A stretch of 39,395 nt of DNA from Streptomyces sp. 8K308 (GCF_004348315.1 NZ_SMKC01000026.1:1-39395); one strand, 5' to 3'; shown: positions 19,407 through 27,637, numbered from the stretch's first letter. The notes: generated by a model not told the origin, from the sequence alone. Made by a program: numbers and translations.

Positions 19407-20900
19407 ATGGGGGAGAAGTTCGTGGCCGACCGCTTCGACCTGTCCGCCCGTCAGGAGCACCGGGCCAGGCTGCACGACTGCCTGGCGGCGCTGGCGAGGC
19501 TGCTGCGCGAGGAGCGCTTCGACGGGCCGCGTGATCTGATCGGCCTCGAGGTCGAACTGTCCATGGCGGATTCCGGCGGTTCGCCGCGAATGGTGAACGA
19601 CGAAGTGCTCGCGCGAATGGCCACCAACGATTTCCAGTCGGAGCTCGGACAATTCACCATCGAACTCAATATGCCACCACGTCGACTCTTCGGCAGGGTC
19701 TTCGACGATCTGGCCGAAGAGCTGCGCATCGCCATTGGCTATGCCGACCGAATGGCGGGCGAATTCGGCGCGGGCCTCGTGCTCACCGGGGTGCTGCCGA
19801 CCATCACCCCGGAGGAGGTGGCCCCCGGCAGCCTCTCGCCCGGCGACCGCTACACCCTCCTCAACGACCAGATACTGGCCGCCCGGGGCGAGGCCATCCG
19901 CCTCGACATCGCCGGCGCCGAGACCCTGAGCCACTCCTTCGACTCGATCGCCGCCGAGGCCGTCTGCACCTCCGTCCAGTTCCACCTCCAGGTCACCCCG
20001 GACCGGTTCGCCGACACCTGGAACGCCGCCCAGGCCACCACCGCCGCGCAGATCGCCGTCGGCGCCAACGCGCCCTTCGTCTTCGGCCACGAGCTCTGGC
20101 AGGAGTCCCGCCCCCAGCTCTTCCTCCAGGCCACCGACAGCCGCCCGCCGGAGCTCGCCGCCCAGGGCGTGCGCCCGCGCGCCTGGTTCGGCGAGCGCTG
20201 GATCGACTCCGTGCTCGAGCTGTTCGAGGAGAACATCCGGTACTTCCCGGCGCTGCTCCCGCTCCGCGACGACGAGGACCCGCTGGCCGTGCTCGACGCC
20301 GGCGGCGTGCCCAGGCTCGGCGAGCTCGCCCTGCACAACGGCACCGTCTACCGCTGGAACCGGCCGGTCTACGCGGTGGTCGACGGCGTGCCGCACCTGC
20401 GCGTGGAGAACCGGGTGCTGTCCACCGGGCCCACCGTCACCGACACCGTCGCCAACGCCGCCTTCTACTACGGCCTGGCGCGCGCGCTCGCGGACCAGCG
20501 GGAGCCGGTGTGGCGGCGACTGCCGTTCGCCGCCGCCGAGGCGAACTTCCAGGCCGCCTGCCGGCACGGCATCGACGCCGAGTTCACCTGGCCGACGGAG
20601 GACGGCGCGGCGCTGGTCAGGCAGCCCGCGCACCGGCTGATAGCCGAGCGGCTGCTGCCGCTCGCCGAACGGGGTCTGGCGGCCGCCGGCGTGGCGGCGC
20701 CCGACCGCGACCACTACCTCTCCGTCATTGAGGAGCGGTGCCGGCGTCGGGTCACCGGCGCGGGCTGGCAGACTCGGACCTACCACCAACTGGTGGCCAG
20801 TGGAGCTGACCGGTCGACCGCGCTGCGCGAGCTCGTCCGGCGATACTGCGATCTGGCGCGCACGGACGCCCCCGTGCACAGCTGGCCGGCCGGCATCTGA
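19407..20900 (+). CDS. Glutamate-cysteine ligase (GCS2)-family protein
   Basis: A 497-residue protein of the GCS2-like carboxylate-amine ligase group, which forms gamma-glutamyl amides with ATP. The glutamate-binding and metal residues are suggested by LIGLEVELSMAD (about residue 46) and ELGQFTIELNMPPR (about residue 80). TSVQFHLQVTP (about 190), YRWNRPVYAVVDGVPHLRVENRVL and EERCRRRVTGAGWQ are conserved in the actinobacterial subfamily. Streptomycetes make mycothiol, not glutathione, and ergothioneine biosynthesis uses the related EgtA. The true substrate is therefore open: gamma-glutamylcysteine is only one option, and no egt genes are adjacent. ATG 19407 follows GGAGGAGG. The CPBP protease gene starts 51 bp after its stop. 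Confidence 0.82.
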   Translation: MGEKFVADRFDLSARQEHRARLHDCLAALARLLREERFDGPRDLIGLEVELSMADSGGSPRMVNDEVLARMATNDFQSELGQFTIELNMPPRRLFGRVFDDLAEELRIAIGYADRMAGEFGAGLVLTGVLPTITPEEVAPGSLSPGDRYTLLNDQILAARGEAIRLDIAGAETLSHSFDSIAAEAVCTSVQFHLQVTPDRFADTWNAAQATTAAQIAVGANAPFVFGHELWQESRPQLFLQATDSRPPELAAQGVRPRAWFGERWIDSVLELFEENIRYFPALLPLRDDEDPLAVLDAGGVPRLGELALHNGTVYRWNRPVYAVVDGVPHLRVENRVLSTGPTVTDTVANAAFYYGLARALADQREPVWRRLPFAAAEANFQAACRHGIDAEFTWPTEDGAALVRQPAHRLIAERLLPLAERGLAAAGVAAPDRDHYLSVIEERCRRRVTGAGWQTRTYHQLVASGADRSTALRELVRRYCDLARTDAPVHSWPAGI

Positions 20901-20904
20901 CCGG

Positions 20905-20939
20905 CCGGCGGCGGCCCGGGCCGGCGTCGGCGCCGCCGG
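20905..20939 (+). terminator. Possible terminator hairpin after the GCS2-family gene
   Basis: CCGGCGGCG at 20905-20913 pairs with CGCCGCCGG at 20931-20939 across a 17-nt loop, starting just after the stop codon. The GC content makes chance pairing likely, and the next gene is only 12 bp further on, so it could instead be an attenuator or nothing. Confidence 0.35.
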
Positions 20940-20951
20940 ACGGGAGGCCAA

Positions 20952-21824
20952 GTGGCGTTGAAGCCGGACGGCGAGGGGACGGCGTTGCGGGTGTCGTCGA
21001 CCGGGGCCGGTGCGGGGCTCGGCCGGCGGGTGGCGCGCGACGAGCTGCTGCTGGTGCTCGCGCTCTCGCTCGGTGCCAGCGCGGTGAGCGCGCTGATCAG
21101 CTTCACCGGGGTGCTGACCCGTCCCGGCGGCCTCGGCGACCACGCCGCCAACCTCAACTCCTCCCGGGCCCCCGACCGGCCCTGGCTCGACCTCGCCTGG
21201 CAACTGTTCGGCATCGCCACCGCGCTGGTGCCGGTGCTGCTCGTGGCCCACTTCCTTTCCCAGGAGAGGGGCCTTTCCCAGGAGCCCGCCCTCGCCCGCG
21301 AGGGCGGGCTCCGGCCGGGCGCCGGCGGCCTGCGCGTTATCGGCTTCGACGCCGCCCGGCCGCGCTTCGACCTGGCCTGGGGGGCCGTGGTGGCCGCCGG
21401 CATCGGCGGCTCGGGGCTGATGCTCTACCTCGGCGCGCACGCGGCCGGTGCCAGCCTCACGGTCGTCCCCGAGTCGCTGCCCGAGGTCTGGTGGAAGTTC
21501 CCGGTGCTGATCCTGTCCGCGATCCAGAACTCCGTCGTGGAGGAGGTGATCGTGGTGGGCTTCCTGCTGCTGCGGCTCGAGCGGCTCGGCTGGTCGCCGA
21601 CCGGGGCCCTGGTCGGCAGCGCCGTGCTGCGCGGCACCTACCACCTCTACCAGGGCATCGGCGGCTTCTTCGGCAACGTGGCGATGGGCGTGATCTTCGT
21701 CTGGCTGTACCGGCGGTGGGGGCGGGTGATGCCGCTTGTGGTGGCCCACGCGCTGATCGACATCGTGGCCTTCGTCGGCTACGCGCTGCTCGCCGGCCGG
21801 GTGGACTGGCTGCCCACGGCGTAG
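20952..21824 (+). CDS. CPBP-family intramembrane metalloprotease
   Basis: A 290-residue membrane protein of the CPBP/Rce1 (Abi) family. About six hydrophobic spans are visible, including LLLVLALSLGASAVSALISF and AWGAVVAAGIGGSGLMLYLGA. The catalytic elements are Glu197-Glu198 in VEEVIVVGFLL, His231 in LRGTYHLYQGIGGFFGN and His266 in VVAHALIDIVAF. The usual Arg after the EE pair (EExxxR) is Gly here, a known variation in some bacterial members. Eukaryotic relatives cleave prenylated CAAX proteins; bacterial ones have roles in peptide processing or immunity. A duplicated LSQE tract lies near residue 105. GTG 20952 follows GGGAGG. Substrate unknown. Confidence 0.88.
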   Translation: MALKPDGEGTALRVSSTGAGAGLGRRVARDELLLVLALSLGASAVSALISFTGVLTRPGGLGDHAANLNSSRAPDRPWLDLAWQLFGIATALVPVLLVAHFLSQERGLSQEPALAREGGLRPGAGGLRVIGFDAARPRFDLAWGAVVAAGIGGSGLMLYLGAHAAGASLTVVPESLPEVWWKFPVLILSAIQNSVVEEVIVVGFLLLRLERLGWSPTGALVGSAVLRGTYHLYQGIGGFFGNVAMGVIFVWLYRRWGRVMPLVVAHALIDIVAFVGYALLAGRVDWLPTA

Positions 21825-21843
21825 CCGGGCCCGCCGGGCCCGG
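21825..21843. terminator. Bidirectional terminator between convergent genes
   Basis: CCGGGCCC at 21825-21832 and GGGCCCGG at 21836-21843 form a perfect 8-bp stem with a 3-nt loop. It starts directly after the protease stop codon and lies 19 bp before the 3' end of the convergent lipoprotein gene. Confidence 0.6.
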
Positions 21844-21861
21844 CCACGCCGCGCGCCACGG

Positions 21862-22596
21862 CTACTCCGCCGGGCCGCTGCCACTGGCCAGCGGCAGCGC
21901 CTCGATCCGGCCGGCACCGCAGACCTGGCCGAGCTCCCAGTCGGCCGGGGTGGCCGACTCCTGGTCCGGCGGGATCACCTCGAGCGTGCTGGGGTCGGGG
22001 CCGCAGCTGCCGTCCGCCGGGTCCTCGTCGCCGGCCACCACCGTCCAGTGCAGCTGCGCCCAGGCGCTGGCGCCGGGCTCGATGGTCAGCTGGGCCGGCT
22101 CCCGCGAGTCGTCCCTGACCGTGGTGGTGGGGATCGTGTCGCCCTCGCCGGTCTCAAGCGAGAGTCCCGGCCAACCCTGCGTGCGGCAGGCGGCGTCCGA
22201 GGTGTTGGTCAGCACCAGGGCCGCGTAGCGCTGGCCCGCGGCCGCGTTGAGCGGGCTCAGGGACGCGGCCAGCGAGTCGGTGGCGCACCAGCCGGGCTGG
22301 GCCGCCCGCACCGAACCCTCGTCGTCGGACGAGCCGGACCCCGGCTCCGCCTCCGGCTGCTCATCGCCCGCGCCCGACTCGGACTCGGTGTCTGAGTCGG
22401 TGCCCGGGTCGGAATCGGAGCCGGGTTCGGAGTCCGGCAGGGTTCGGGCCTCGTCGCCGCCCGGCGAGCTCTCGCCCGCCGGGGAGTCGGCGGCCGCGTT
22501 GCCGTCCTGTGCCGTGTCGTTGGACCCGCCGCAAGCGGCGAGGGCGAGTACGCCGAGGGTGATGACTGCTGCCGTGCGGAGCGGACGAATGGCCAC
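21862..22596 (-). CDS. DUF4232-domain lipoprotein
   Basis: A 244-residue exported lipoprotein. The signal peptide (AAVITLGVLALAAC) ends in the lipobox LAAC with Cys22, predicting attachment to the outer face of the membrane. Residues 25-95 are a Ser/Asp/Glu/Gly-rich spacer with repeated SDSDPGTDSD-type units, probably an extended stalk. The DUF4232 domain follows: WCATDSLAASLSP at the start, AALVLTNTSDAACRTQGWPGLSL, and ASAWAQLHWTV. Its cysteines could form disulfides. The function of DUF4232 proteins is not established. ATG 22596 is used. It lies on the same strand as, and 129 bp downstream of, the flavin-protein gene. Confidence 0.88.
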   Translation of the reverse strand: MAIRPLRTAAVITLGVLALAACGGSNDTAQDGNAAADSPAGESSPGGDEARTLPDSEPGSDSDPGTDSDTESESGAGDEQPEAEPGSGSSDDEGSVRAAQPGWCATDSLAASLSPLNAAAGQRYAALVLTNTSDAACRTQGWPGLSLETGEGDTIPTTTVRDDSREPAQLTIEPGASAWAQLHWTVVAGDEDPADGSCGPDPSTLEVIPPDQESATPADWELGQVCGAGRIEALPLASGSGPAE

Positions 22597-22725
22597 GATC
22601 GCCTCCGAATGTGGGGAGTTCGGCCGGATGTGGGGGGTAGGCGCCGGGTGGGCGCCGCGCGGGCTTGGACGCCCGCACGACGAGCCAGGTTCCCGTCCGC
22701 CGTCTTCCCTATACCCTGCCGGGGC

Positions 22726-23394
22726 TCAGCGCCCGGTGAGGCGCGCCAGATAGGCCGGCGCGGTGCCCTCTCCCGCCGGCTCCGGCGGCCCATACGCGGT
22801 GCGTGCGGGGAGCACCCCGCTCCAGTGGGGCAGGTCGAGGTCGTCGGGGTCCTCGTTGGGGCCGCCGGTGCGCACCTTGACCGACACCTCGGCCAGCTCG
22901 AGCTCGAGCAGCGCGGTGGCGGCCAGCTCCCTGGCGTCGGCCGGCCGGCAGTCCGCGGCCCGGCCCGGTACCACCTGGTCGACGACCGCGTCCAGCACCC
23001 GGCGCTTCACGGCCTCGTCGGTCACCGGCCTGGCCAGGCCGTGGACCACCACCGAACGGTAGTTGACGGAGTGGTGGAAGGCCGACTTGGCGAGCACCAG
23101 GCCGTCCACATGGGTCACGGTCAGGCAGACCGGCAGGCCCTCGGGGGTCCCGGCCGCGGACCGCACCGGCCGGGAACCGGTCGACCCGTGCACGTAGAGC
23201 CGCTCGCCGATCCGCGCGTACAGGGTGGGCAGCACCACGGGCGCGCCGTCCCTGACGAAGCCCAGGTGGCACAGGTAGCCGTCGTCCAGGACGCGGTGCA
23301 CCAACTCCCGGTCGTAGGTCACCCGGTCGCGGGCCCGGGTCGGGGTGGTGCGCGGGGTCTGCGGATAGGTGGGGGCGCTGTCGATGGCCGCCAC
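22726..23394 (-). CDS. Pyridoxamine 5'-phosphate oxidase-fold flavin protein
   Basis: A 222-residue protein with the split-barrel FMN-binding fold of the PNPOx-like group. Key stretches are DGYLCHLGFVRDGAPVVLPTLYARIGERLYVHGS near residue 45, LTVTHVDGLVLAKSAFHHSVNYRSVVVHG near residue 95 and the C-terminal TAYGPPEPA. Members bind FMN, F420 or heme and reduce or oxidise varied substrates, so a true role in vitamin B6 salvage is not proved. GTG 23394 is chosen for GAGGAGG at ideal spacing; ATG 23439 is an alternative. It is transcribed divergently from a MocR regulator that itself uses pyridoxal phosphate, suggesting B6-linked control. Confidence 0.85.
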   Translation of the reverse strand: MAAIDSAPTYPQTPRTTPTRARDRVTYDRELVHRVLDDGYLCHLGFVRDGAPVVLPTLYARIGERLYVHGSTGSRPVRSAAGTPEGLPVCLTVTHVDGLVLAKSAFHHSVNYRSVVVHGLARPVTDEAVKRRVLDAVVDQVVPGRAADCRPADARELAATALLELELAEVSVKVRTGGPNEDPDDLDLPHWSGVLPARTAYGPPEPAGEGTAPAYLARLTGR

Positions 23395-23460
23395 GGTGCC
23401 TCCTCGGTCGCGTGCGTCGGCTTGCGAAGCCGTATGCATTAGTGCAAAATGTTCTGTGTG
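23395..23460. promoter_or_regulatory. Divergent promoter region between the PNPOx-like and MocR genes
   Basis: On the plus strand TTGCGA (23422-23427) and CAAAAT (23445-23450) are spaced by 17 bp, and the likely start falls near GTG 23458 with no ribosome site, giving a leaderless MocR mRNA. TGCA occurs twice, four bases apart, within 23434-23445. Such short repeats overlapping the promoter would suit autoregulation by a MocR dimer. Confidence 0.45.
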
Positions 23461-24789
23461 CTAGGAGATTATCGGATCGAGGGGCGGCGCGCTGCCGAGA
23501 TTTCCGCCAGCGTCGAGCGCGGGGTCAGCAGCGGCGACCTGGTCCCCGGCCAGCCGCTGCCCTCGCTGCGCGAGCTGGCCGACCAGCTGGGGGTCAACCC
23601 GAACACGGTGGCCGCCGCCTACCGCACCCTGCGGGACCGCGGCGTGGTGGAGACCGCAGGCCGCCGCGGCACCCGGGTGCGGGCCCGCCCGGCCAGCTCC
23701 CCGCGCGACGCCATCGCCGTCGAGGTGCCCCCCGGCGTCCGCGACCTCTCTCAGGGCAACCCGGACCCGGCGCTGCTGCCGCCCCTGGGCCCCGCCCTGG
23801 CGGCGGCCGCCGAGCGCGCCGCACGCTCGCCCATGCTCTACGGCGGCCCGCCGGTCGCCGCCGAGCTGGCCCGCCTCGCCCGGGCCGACCTCGACCGCGA
23901 CGGCGTTCCCGCCGGGCCGCTCACCGTCACCTCCGGCGCGCTCGACGCCGTCGAGCGCGTCCTGACCGCCTGGCTGCGGCCCGGTGACGCGGTCGCCGTC
24001 GAGGACCCGGGCTGGGGCAGCCTGCTCGACCTGGTCGCGGCGCTCGGCCTGCGGCCGGTGCCCGTCCCGGTGGACGACGAGGGTCCGCTCACCGGCGCGG
24101 TCGGCCGCGCCTTGCGCGGCGGGGCCCGCGCGGTCGTCGTCACCGCCCGCGCCCAGAACCCGACGGGCGCCGCCGTCTCCGCGTCCCGCGCCGCCGAGTT
24201 GCGCGCCGAGTTCGCCGCCCACCCCGAAGCGCTGCTCGTCGAGGACGACCACGGCCACGGCATCGTCGGCCTGCCCTACCACTCCCTGGCCGGCGGCAGC
24301 ACCCGCTGGGCCCTGATCCGCTCCCACGCCAAGGGGCTCGGGCCCGACCTGCGGCTCGCCGTCTGCACCGGGGACCCGGTCACCATCGACCGGGTGCAGG
24401 GCCGGCTGCGGCTCGGCCCCGGTTGGGTCAGCCACCTGCTGCAGGACGCGGTCGCCGAGCTGTGGCGCAGCCGGGGCGACGCCGTCGCCGCGTCGGCCCG
24501 CCGCTACGACGAGCGCCGCGCCGCCCTGCTGCGCGCCCTCGCCGACCGCGGCGTCGCCGCCCACGGCCGCAGCGGGCTCAACGTCTGGGTCCCGGTGCCC
24601 GACGAGACGGCGGCCATCACCCGGCTGCTGCGTGCCGGTTGGGCCGCGGCGCCGGGCGCCAGGTTCCGGATCGCCGCCCCGCCCGGGCTGCGGCTGACCG
24701 TCTCCCCGCTGGCCGACACCGACGTGGAGCCGCTGGCCGCCGCGGTCGCCGCCGCGGTCCGCCCCCCGGCCGTCCGGCGCTACGACTAG
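23449..24789 (+). CDS. MocR-family regulator (GntR helix-turn-helix fused to aminotransferase)
   Basis: A 446-residue fusion. Residues 12-80 are a GntR winged helix (PGQPLPSLRELADQLGVNPNTVAAAYRTLRDRG). From about 100 to the end lies a type I aminotransferase fold with PLP-binding landmarks RAQNPTGA, VEDDHGHG and the cofactor lysine 295 in SHAKGLGPDLRL. MocR proteins use the aminotransferase domain to sense PLP or an amino compound rather than for catalysis; PdxR is the best-known example. The divergent PNPOx-like gene is the obvious target. ATG 23449 is the longest start; GTG 23458 is also likely and would be leaderless. The HipA-like gene begins 20 bp after its stop. Confidence 0.9.
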   Translation: MFCVLGDYRIEGRRAAEISASVERGVSSGDLVPGQPLPSLRELADQLGVNPNTVAAAYRTLRDRGVVETAGRRGTRVRARPASSPRDAIAVEVPPGVRDLSQGNPDPALLPPLGPALAAAAERAARSPMLYGGPPVAAELARLARADLDRDGVPAGPLTVTSGALDAVERVLTAWLRPGDAVAVEDPGWGSLLDLVAALGLRPVPVPVDDEGPLTGAVGRALRGGARAVVVTARAQNPTGAAVSASRAAELRAEFAAHPEALLVEDDHGHGIVGLPYHSLAGGSTRWALIRSHAKGLGPDLRLAVCTGDPVTIDRVQGRLRLGPGWVSHLLQDAVAELWRSRGDAVAASARRYDERRAALLRALADRGVAAHGRSGLNVWVPVPDETAAITRLLRAGWAAAPGARFRIAAPPGLRLTVSPLADTDVEPLAAAVAAAVRPPAVRRYD

Positions 24790-24796
24790 CTCCGGA

Positions 24797-24809
24797 TAGC
24801 CTGGGGCGG
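24797..24809 (+). promoter_or_regulatory. -10 hexamer of a probable leaderless HipA-like kinase transcript
   Basis: TAGCCT at 24797-24802 ends 6 nt before GTG 24809, and there is no ribosome-binding site. This is the same geometry as at the DUF151 gene. No clear -35 is visible in the 3' end of the MocR gene. Confidence 0.45.
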
Positions 24810-25639
24810 TGCTCCGCGAAACCTGTGCCATCCGCTATGTGACCCCCCTCAGGGAGGGGGGTTCGCTGCCCGGGATCGTCGAGGCGGACGACCTCGGCAC
24901 CTATGTGATGAAGTTCACCGGCGCCGGTCAGGGGCCCAAGTCCCTGGTCGCGGAGGTGATCTGCGGGGAGCTCGCCCGCCGCATCGGGCTGCGGGTGCCC
25001 GAGCTGGTCAGGATGCGCCTCGACCCGGTCATCGGGCGCGCCGAGCCCGACCAGGAGGTGCAGGAGCTGCTGAAGGCCAGCGGCGGGCTCAACCTCGGCA
25101 TGGACTACCTGCCGGGCTCCATCGGCTTCGACCCGCTCGCCTACCGGGTGGACGCCGCGCAGGCGGGCCGGATCATCTGGTTCGACGCCCTGGTCAACAA
25201 CGTCGACCGCTCCTGGCGCAACCCCAACCTGCTGGTGTGGCACGGCGATCTCTGGCTCATCGACCACGGCGCCGCGCTGATCTGGCACCACAACTGGCCG
25301 ACCGCGGCCGCCTTCGCCGGCCGTGGCTACGACGCCTCCGACCACGCGCTCGCCCCCTTCGGTCCCGACGTGGCCGCGGCCGCCGCCGAGTTGGCCCCGC
25401 GGGTCACCCCCGAGCTGCTCGCCGAGGTGCTGGCCCAGGTCCCCGACGAGTGGCTGGCCGGCGAGCCGGGCCTCGCCACCCCGGCCGAGCTGCGCACCGC
25501 CTACGCCGGCATCCTGGTCGAGCGCGCCGCCACCATCGGCGAGCGCGTCACGGTCGGCGCTCCAACCCCCGACCGCCCGTCCCAGGCCCCCGGTTGGCTC
25601 ACCGGCCGCCCCGACCAGCCGAGCGGAGCCGCCCGATGA
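24809..25639 (+). CDS. Short HipA-like kinase (HipA_2 type)
   Basis: A 276-residue protein with the kinase core of HipA but without its N-terminal subdomain; classical HipA is about 440 residues. Motifs in order: YVMKF with the ATP-contacting Lys35, a Gly/Ser-rich stretch GQGPKSLVAEV, NNVDRSWRNPNLL with catalytic Asp133 and metal-binding Asn138, and LIDHGAAL with Asp152 in the DFG-like place. All residues needed for phosphotransfer appear present, so it may be active; the target is unknown. No HipB-like antitoxin lies nearby. The mRNA looks leaderless. The last codon overlaps the start of the DUF3037 gene (ATGA), indicating tight coupling. Confidence 0.85.
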   Translation: MLRETCAIRYVTPLREGGSLPGIVEADDLGTYVMKFTGAGQGPKSLVAEVICGELARRIGLRVPELVRMRLDPVIGRAEPDQEVQELLKASGGLNLGMDYLPGSIGFDPLAYRVDAAQAGRIIWFDALVNNVDRSWRNPNLLVWHGDLWLIDHGAALIWHHNWPTAAAFAGRGYDASDHALAPFGPDVAAAAAELAPRVTPELLAEVLAQVPDEWLAGEPGLATPAELRTAYAGILVERAATIGERVTVGAPTPDRPSQAPGWLTGRPDQPSGAAR

Positions 25640-26031
25640 GCGCGCCACACGAGGGACGTGAGGTCTTCGAGTACGCCCTGCTGCGCGTCGTGCCCCGGAT
25701 GGAGCGCGGCGAGACGATGAACGCGGGCGTCGTCCTCTACTGCCGGGCCGCCTCCTTCCTGGCCGCCCGGGTCCACCTCGACACCGACCGGTTGCGCGCC
25801 CTCGACCCCGGCGCAGACGTGGCCGGCGTGCGGGCCGCGCTGTGCGCCGCCGAGCGTGTCTGCCACGGAGGCCCGGGCGCCGGCCAGGCCGCCGGCGAGG
25901 ACCCGGGCCGCCGCTTCCGCTGGCTGATCGCCCCGCGCAGCACGGTCGTCCAGCCGGGCCCCGTGCACTCGGGGCTCACCGTCGACCCGTCGGCCGAGCT
26001 CGACCGGCTGCTCGACGTGCTGGTCCGTTGA
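25636..26031 (+). CDS. DUF3037 domain protein, partner of the HipA-like kinase
   Basis: A 131-residue cytoplasmic protein with a DUF3037 domain. It opens with FEYALLRVVPRMERGETMNAGVVLYC, then ARVHLDTDRLRALDPGADV, and ends in RFRWLIAPRSTVVQPGPVHSGLT. The family has no known activity. ATG 25636 overlaps the TGA of the kinase gene by 4 nt, so the two are translated together. That stoichiometry suggests that DUF3037 binds, inhibits or is a substrate of the kinase. The upstream frame is open but belongs to the kinase region read out of frame. The assignment to DUF3037 is good; the role is inference. Confidence 0.85.
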   Translation: MSAPHEGREVFEYALLRVVPRMERGETMNAGVVLYCRAASFLAARVHLDTDRLRALDPGADVAGVRAALCAAERVCHGGPGAGQAAGEDPGRRFRWLIAPRSTVVQPGPVHSGLTVDPSAELDRLLDVLVR

Positions 26032-26122
26032 CAGTCGGTTCCGCCCCTTCTACCGTCGCCCGTGCGCCCGTTACCAATGAGTAGCACCCGGTAGCCCACT
26101 CGACGGCGAGGAGAAAGCCAGC

Positions 26123-26884
26123 ATGTCCACCACCGAGCAGCGCGTCGCCATCGTCACCGGGGCGGCCCGAGGCATCGGCGCCGCCACCGCCGTCCGGCTC
26201 GCCGCCGAGGGCCGGGCCGTCGCCGTGCTCGACCTCGCCGAGGAGAACTGCGCCGACACCGTCGCCGAGATCACCGCAGCCGGCGGGCGCGCGCTGGCCG
26301 TCGGCTGCGACGTCGCCGAGGCCGAGGCGGTGGAGCGCGCCGTGGCCCGGGTCGCCGAGGAACTCGGCCCGCCGGTGATCCTGGTCAACAACGCCGGGGT
26401 GCTCCGCGACAACCTGCTGTTCAAGATGAGCGAGGCGGACTGGGACACCGTGATGAGCGTCCACCTGCGCGGTGCCTTCCTCATGTCCAGGGCCTGCCAG
26501 AAGCACATGGTGGACGCCGGCTTCGGCCGCGTCGTCAGCCTGTCGTCGAGCTCCGCGCAGGGCAACCGGGGGCAGGCCAACTACTCGGCGGCCAAGGCCG
26601 GTCTGCAGGGCTTCACCAAGACCCTCGCCATCGAACTCGGTAAGTTCGGCGTCACCGCCAACGCCGTCGCCCCCGGGTTCATCGTCACCGACATGACGGC
26701 CGCCACCGCCGCCCGGGTGGGCATGTCCTTCGAGGACTTCCAGCGGGCCGCCGCCGAGTCGATTCCGGTGCGGCGCGTCGGCCGCCCCGAGGACGTGGCC
26801 GGCGCCATCGCCTATCTCACCGGCGACGCGGCCGGCTTCGTGTCCGGGCAGGTCATCTACGTCGCCGGCGGTCCGCTGGACTGA
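26123..26884 (+). CDS. fabG: 3-oxoacyl-ACP reductase-like short-chain dehydrogenase
   Basis: A 253-residue Rossmann-fold SDR. The cofactor loop TGAARGIG is at residues 13-20, NNAG at about 91-94, and the catalytic YSAAK (Tyr and Lys) at about 153-157 with the Ser in VSLSSSSAQGN. The C-terminal region (VAPGFIVTDMT, RRVGRPEDVAGAIAYL, SGQVIYVAGGP) fits FabG-type 3-ketoacyl reductases that use NADPH. Without a fatty-acid or polyketide cluster around it, the substrate is uncertain, and fabG is a family-level symbol. ATG 26123 follows GAGGAGA. It stands as a single gene between the kinase cassette and ung. Confidence 0.88.
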   Translation: MSTTEQRVAIVTGAARGIGAATAVRLAAEGRAVAVLDLAEENCADTVAEITAAGGRALAVGCDVAEAEAVERAVARVAEELGPPVILVNNAGVLRDNLLFKMSEADWDTVMSVHLRGAFLMSRACQKHMVDAGFGRVVSLSSSSAQGNRGQANYSAAKAGLQGFTKTLAIELGKFGVTANAVAPGFIVTDMTAATAARVGMSFEDFQRAAAESIPVRRVGRPEDVAGAIAYLTGDAAGFVSGQVIYVAGGPLD

Positions 26885-26956
26885 GATGCCCGCTGTCAGT
26901 GGCTGCCGGTACGTTTTCCGGCGACAACTGATCGCGAACCCTCGGAGGTTGACGAC

Positions 26957-27637
26957 GTGACCGGTATGCTGCCCGAGTCCTGGCAGGGCGTTCTCGGCGA
27001 GGAGCTCGACAAGCCCTACTTCAAGGAGCTCACCGAGTTCGTCGAGGAGGAGCGGGCCAGGGGGCCGGTGTACCCGCCGCGCGACGAGGTGTTCGCGGCC
27101 CTGGCCGCCACCCCATTCGACCGGGTCAAGGTCCTGATCCTCGGCCAGGACCCGTACCACGGCGCCGGCCAGGGCCACGGTCTCTGCTTCTCGGTGCGCC
27201 CCGGCGTCCGCGTCCCGCCCTCCCTGCGGAACATCTACAAGGAGCTGCACGCCGAGCTCGGGCTCCCCATCCCGGACAACGGCTACCTGATGCCCTGGGC
27301 CGAGCAGGGCGTGCTCCTGTTGAACGCGGTGCTCACCGTCCGCGAGGCCGAGCCCAACTCCCACAAGGGGCGCGGCTGGGAGCAGTTCACCGACGCCGTG
27401 ATCCGCGCAGTGGCGGCCCGCCGGGACCCGGCGGTGTTCGTGCTGTGGGGCGCGTACGCCCGCAAGAAGCTGCCGCTGATCGACACCGAGCGGCACGCCG
27501 TGGTGGAGGGCGCGCACCCCTCGCCGCTGTCCGCCAAGAAGTTCTTCGGCTCGAAGCCCTTCACCCAGATCGACGCGGCCATCGCCGCCCAGGGGCACGA
27601 GCCGATCGACTGGCGGATCCCCGACCTCGGGAAGTGA
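26957..27637 (+). CDS. ung: Uracil-DNA glycosylase, family 1
   Basis: A 226-residue base-excision repair enzyme that removes uracil from DNA. The water-activating motif GQDPYHG is at about residues 62-68. LCFSVRPGVRVPPSLRNIYKEL is the Pro-rich/aromatic pocket, and the minor-groove loop HPSPLSAKKFFGSKPF holds the catalytic His. LLNAVLTVREAEPNSH carries the uracil-specific Asn. Length is normal for the family. GTG 26957 follows CGGAGG; ATG 26966 is an alternative. The TGA stop is the first three bases of a perfect palindrome shared with the convergent DUF3224 gene. Confidence 0.96.
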   Translation: MTGMLPESWQGVLGEELDKPYFKELTEFVEEERARGPVYPPRDEVFAALAATPFDRVKVLILGQDPYHGAGQGHGLCFSVRPGVRVPPSLRNIYKELHAELGLPIPDNGYLMPWAEQGVLLLNAVLTVREAEPNSHKGRGWEQFTDAVIRAVAARRDPAVFVLWGAYARKKLPLIDTERHAVVEGAHPSPLSAKKFFGSKPFTQIDAAIAAQGHEPIDWRIPDLGK

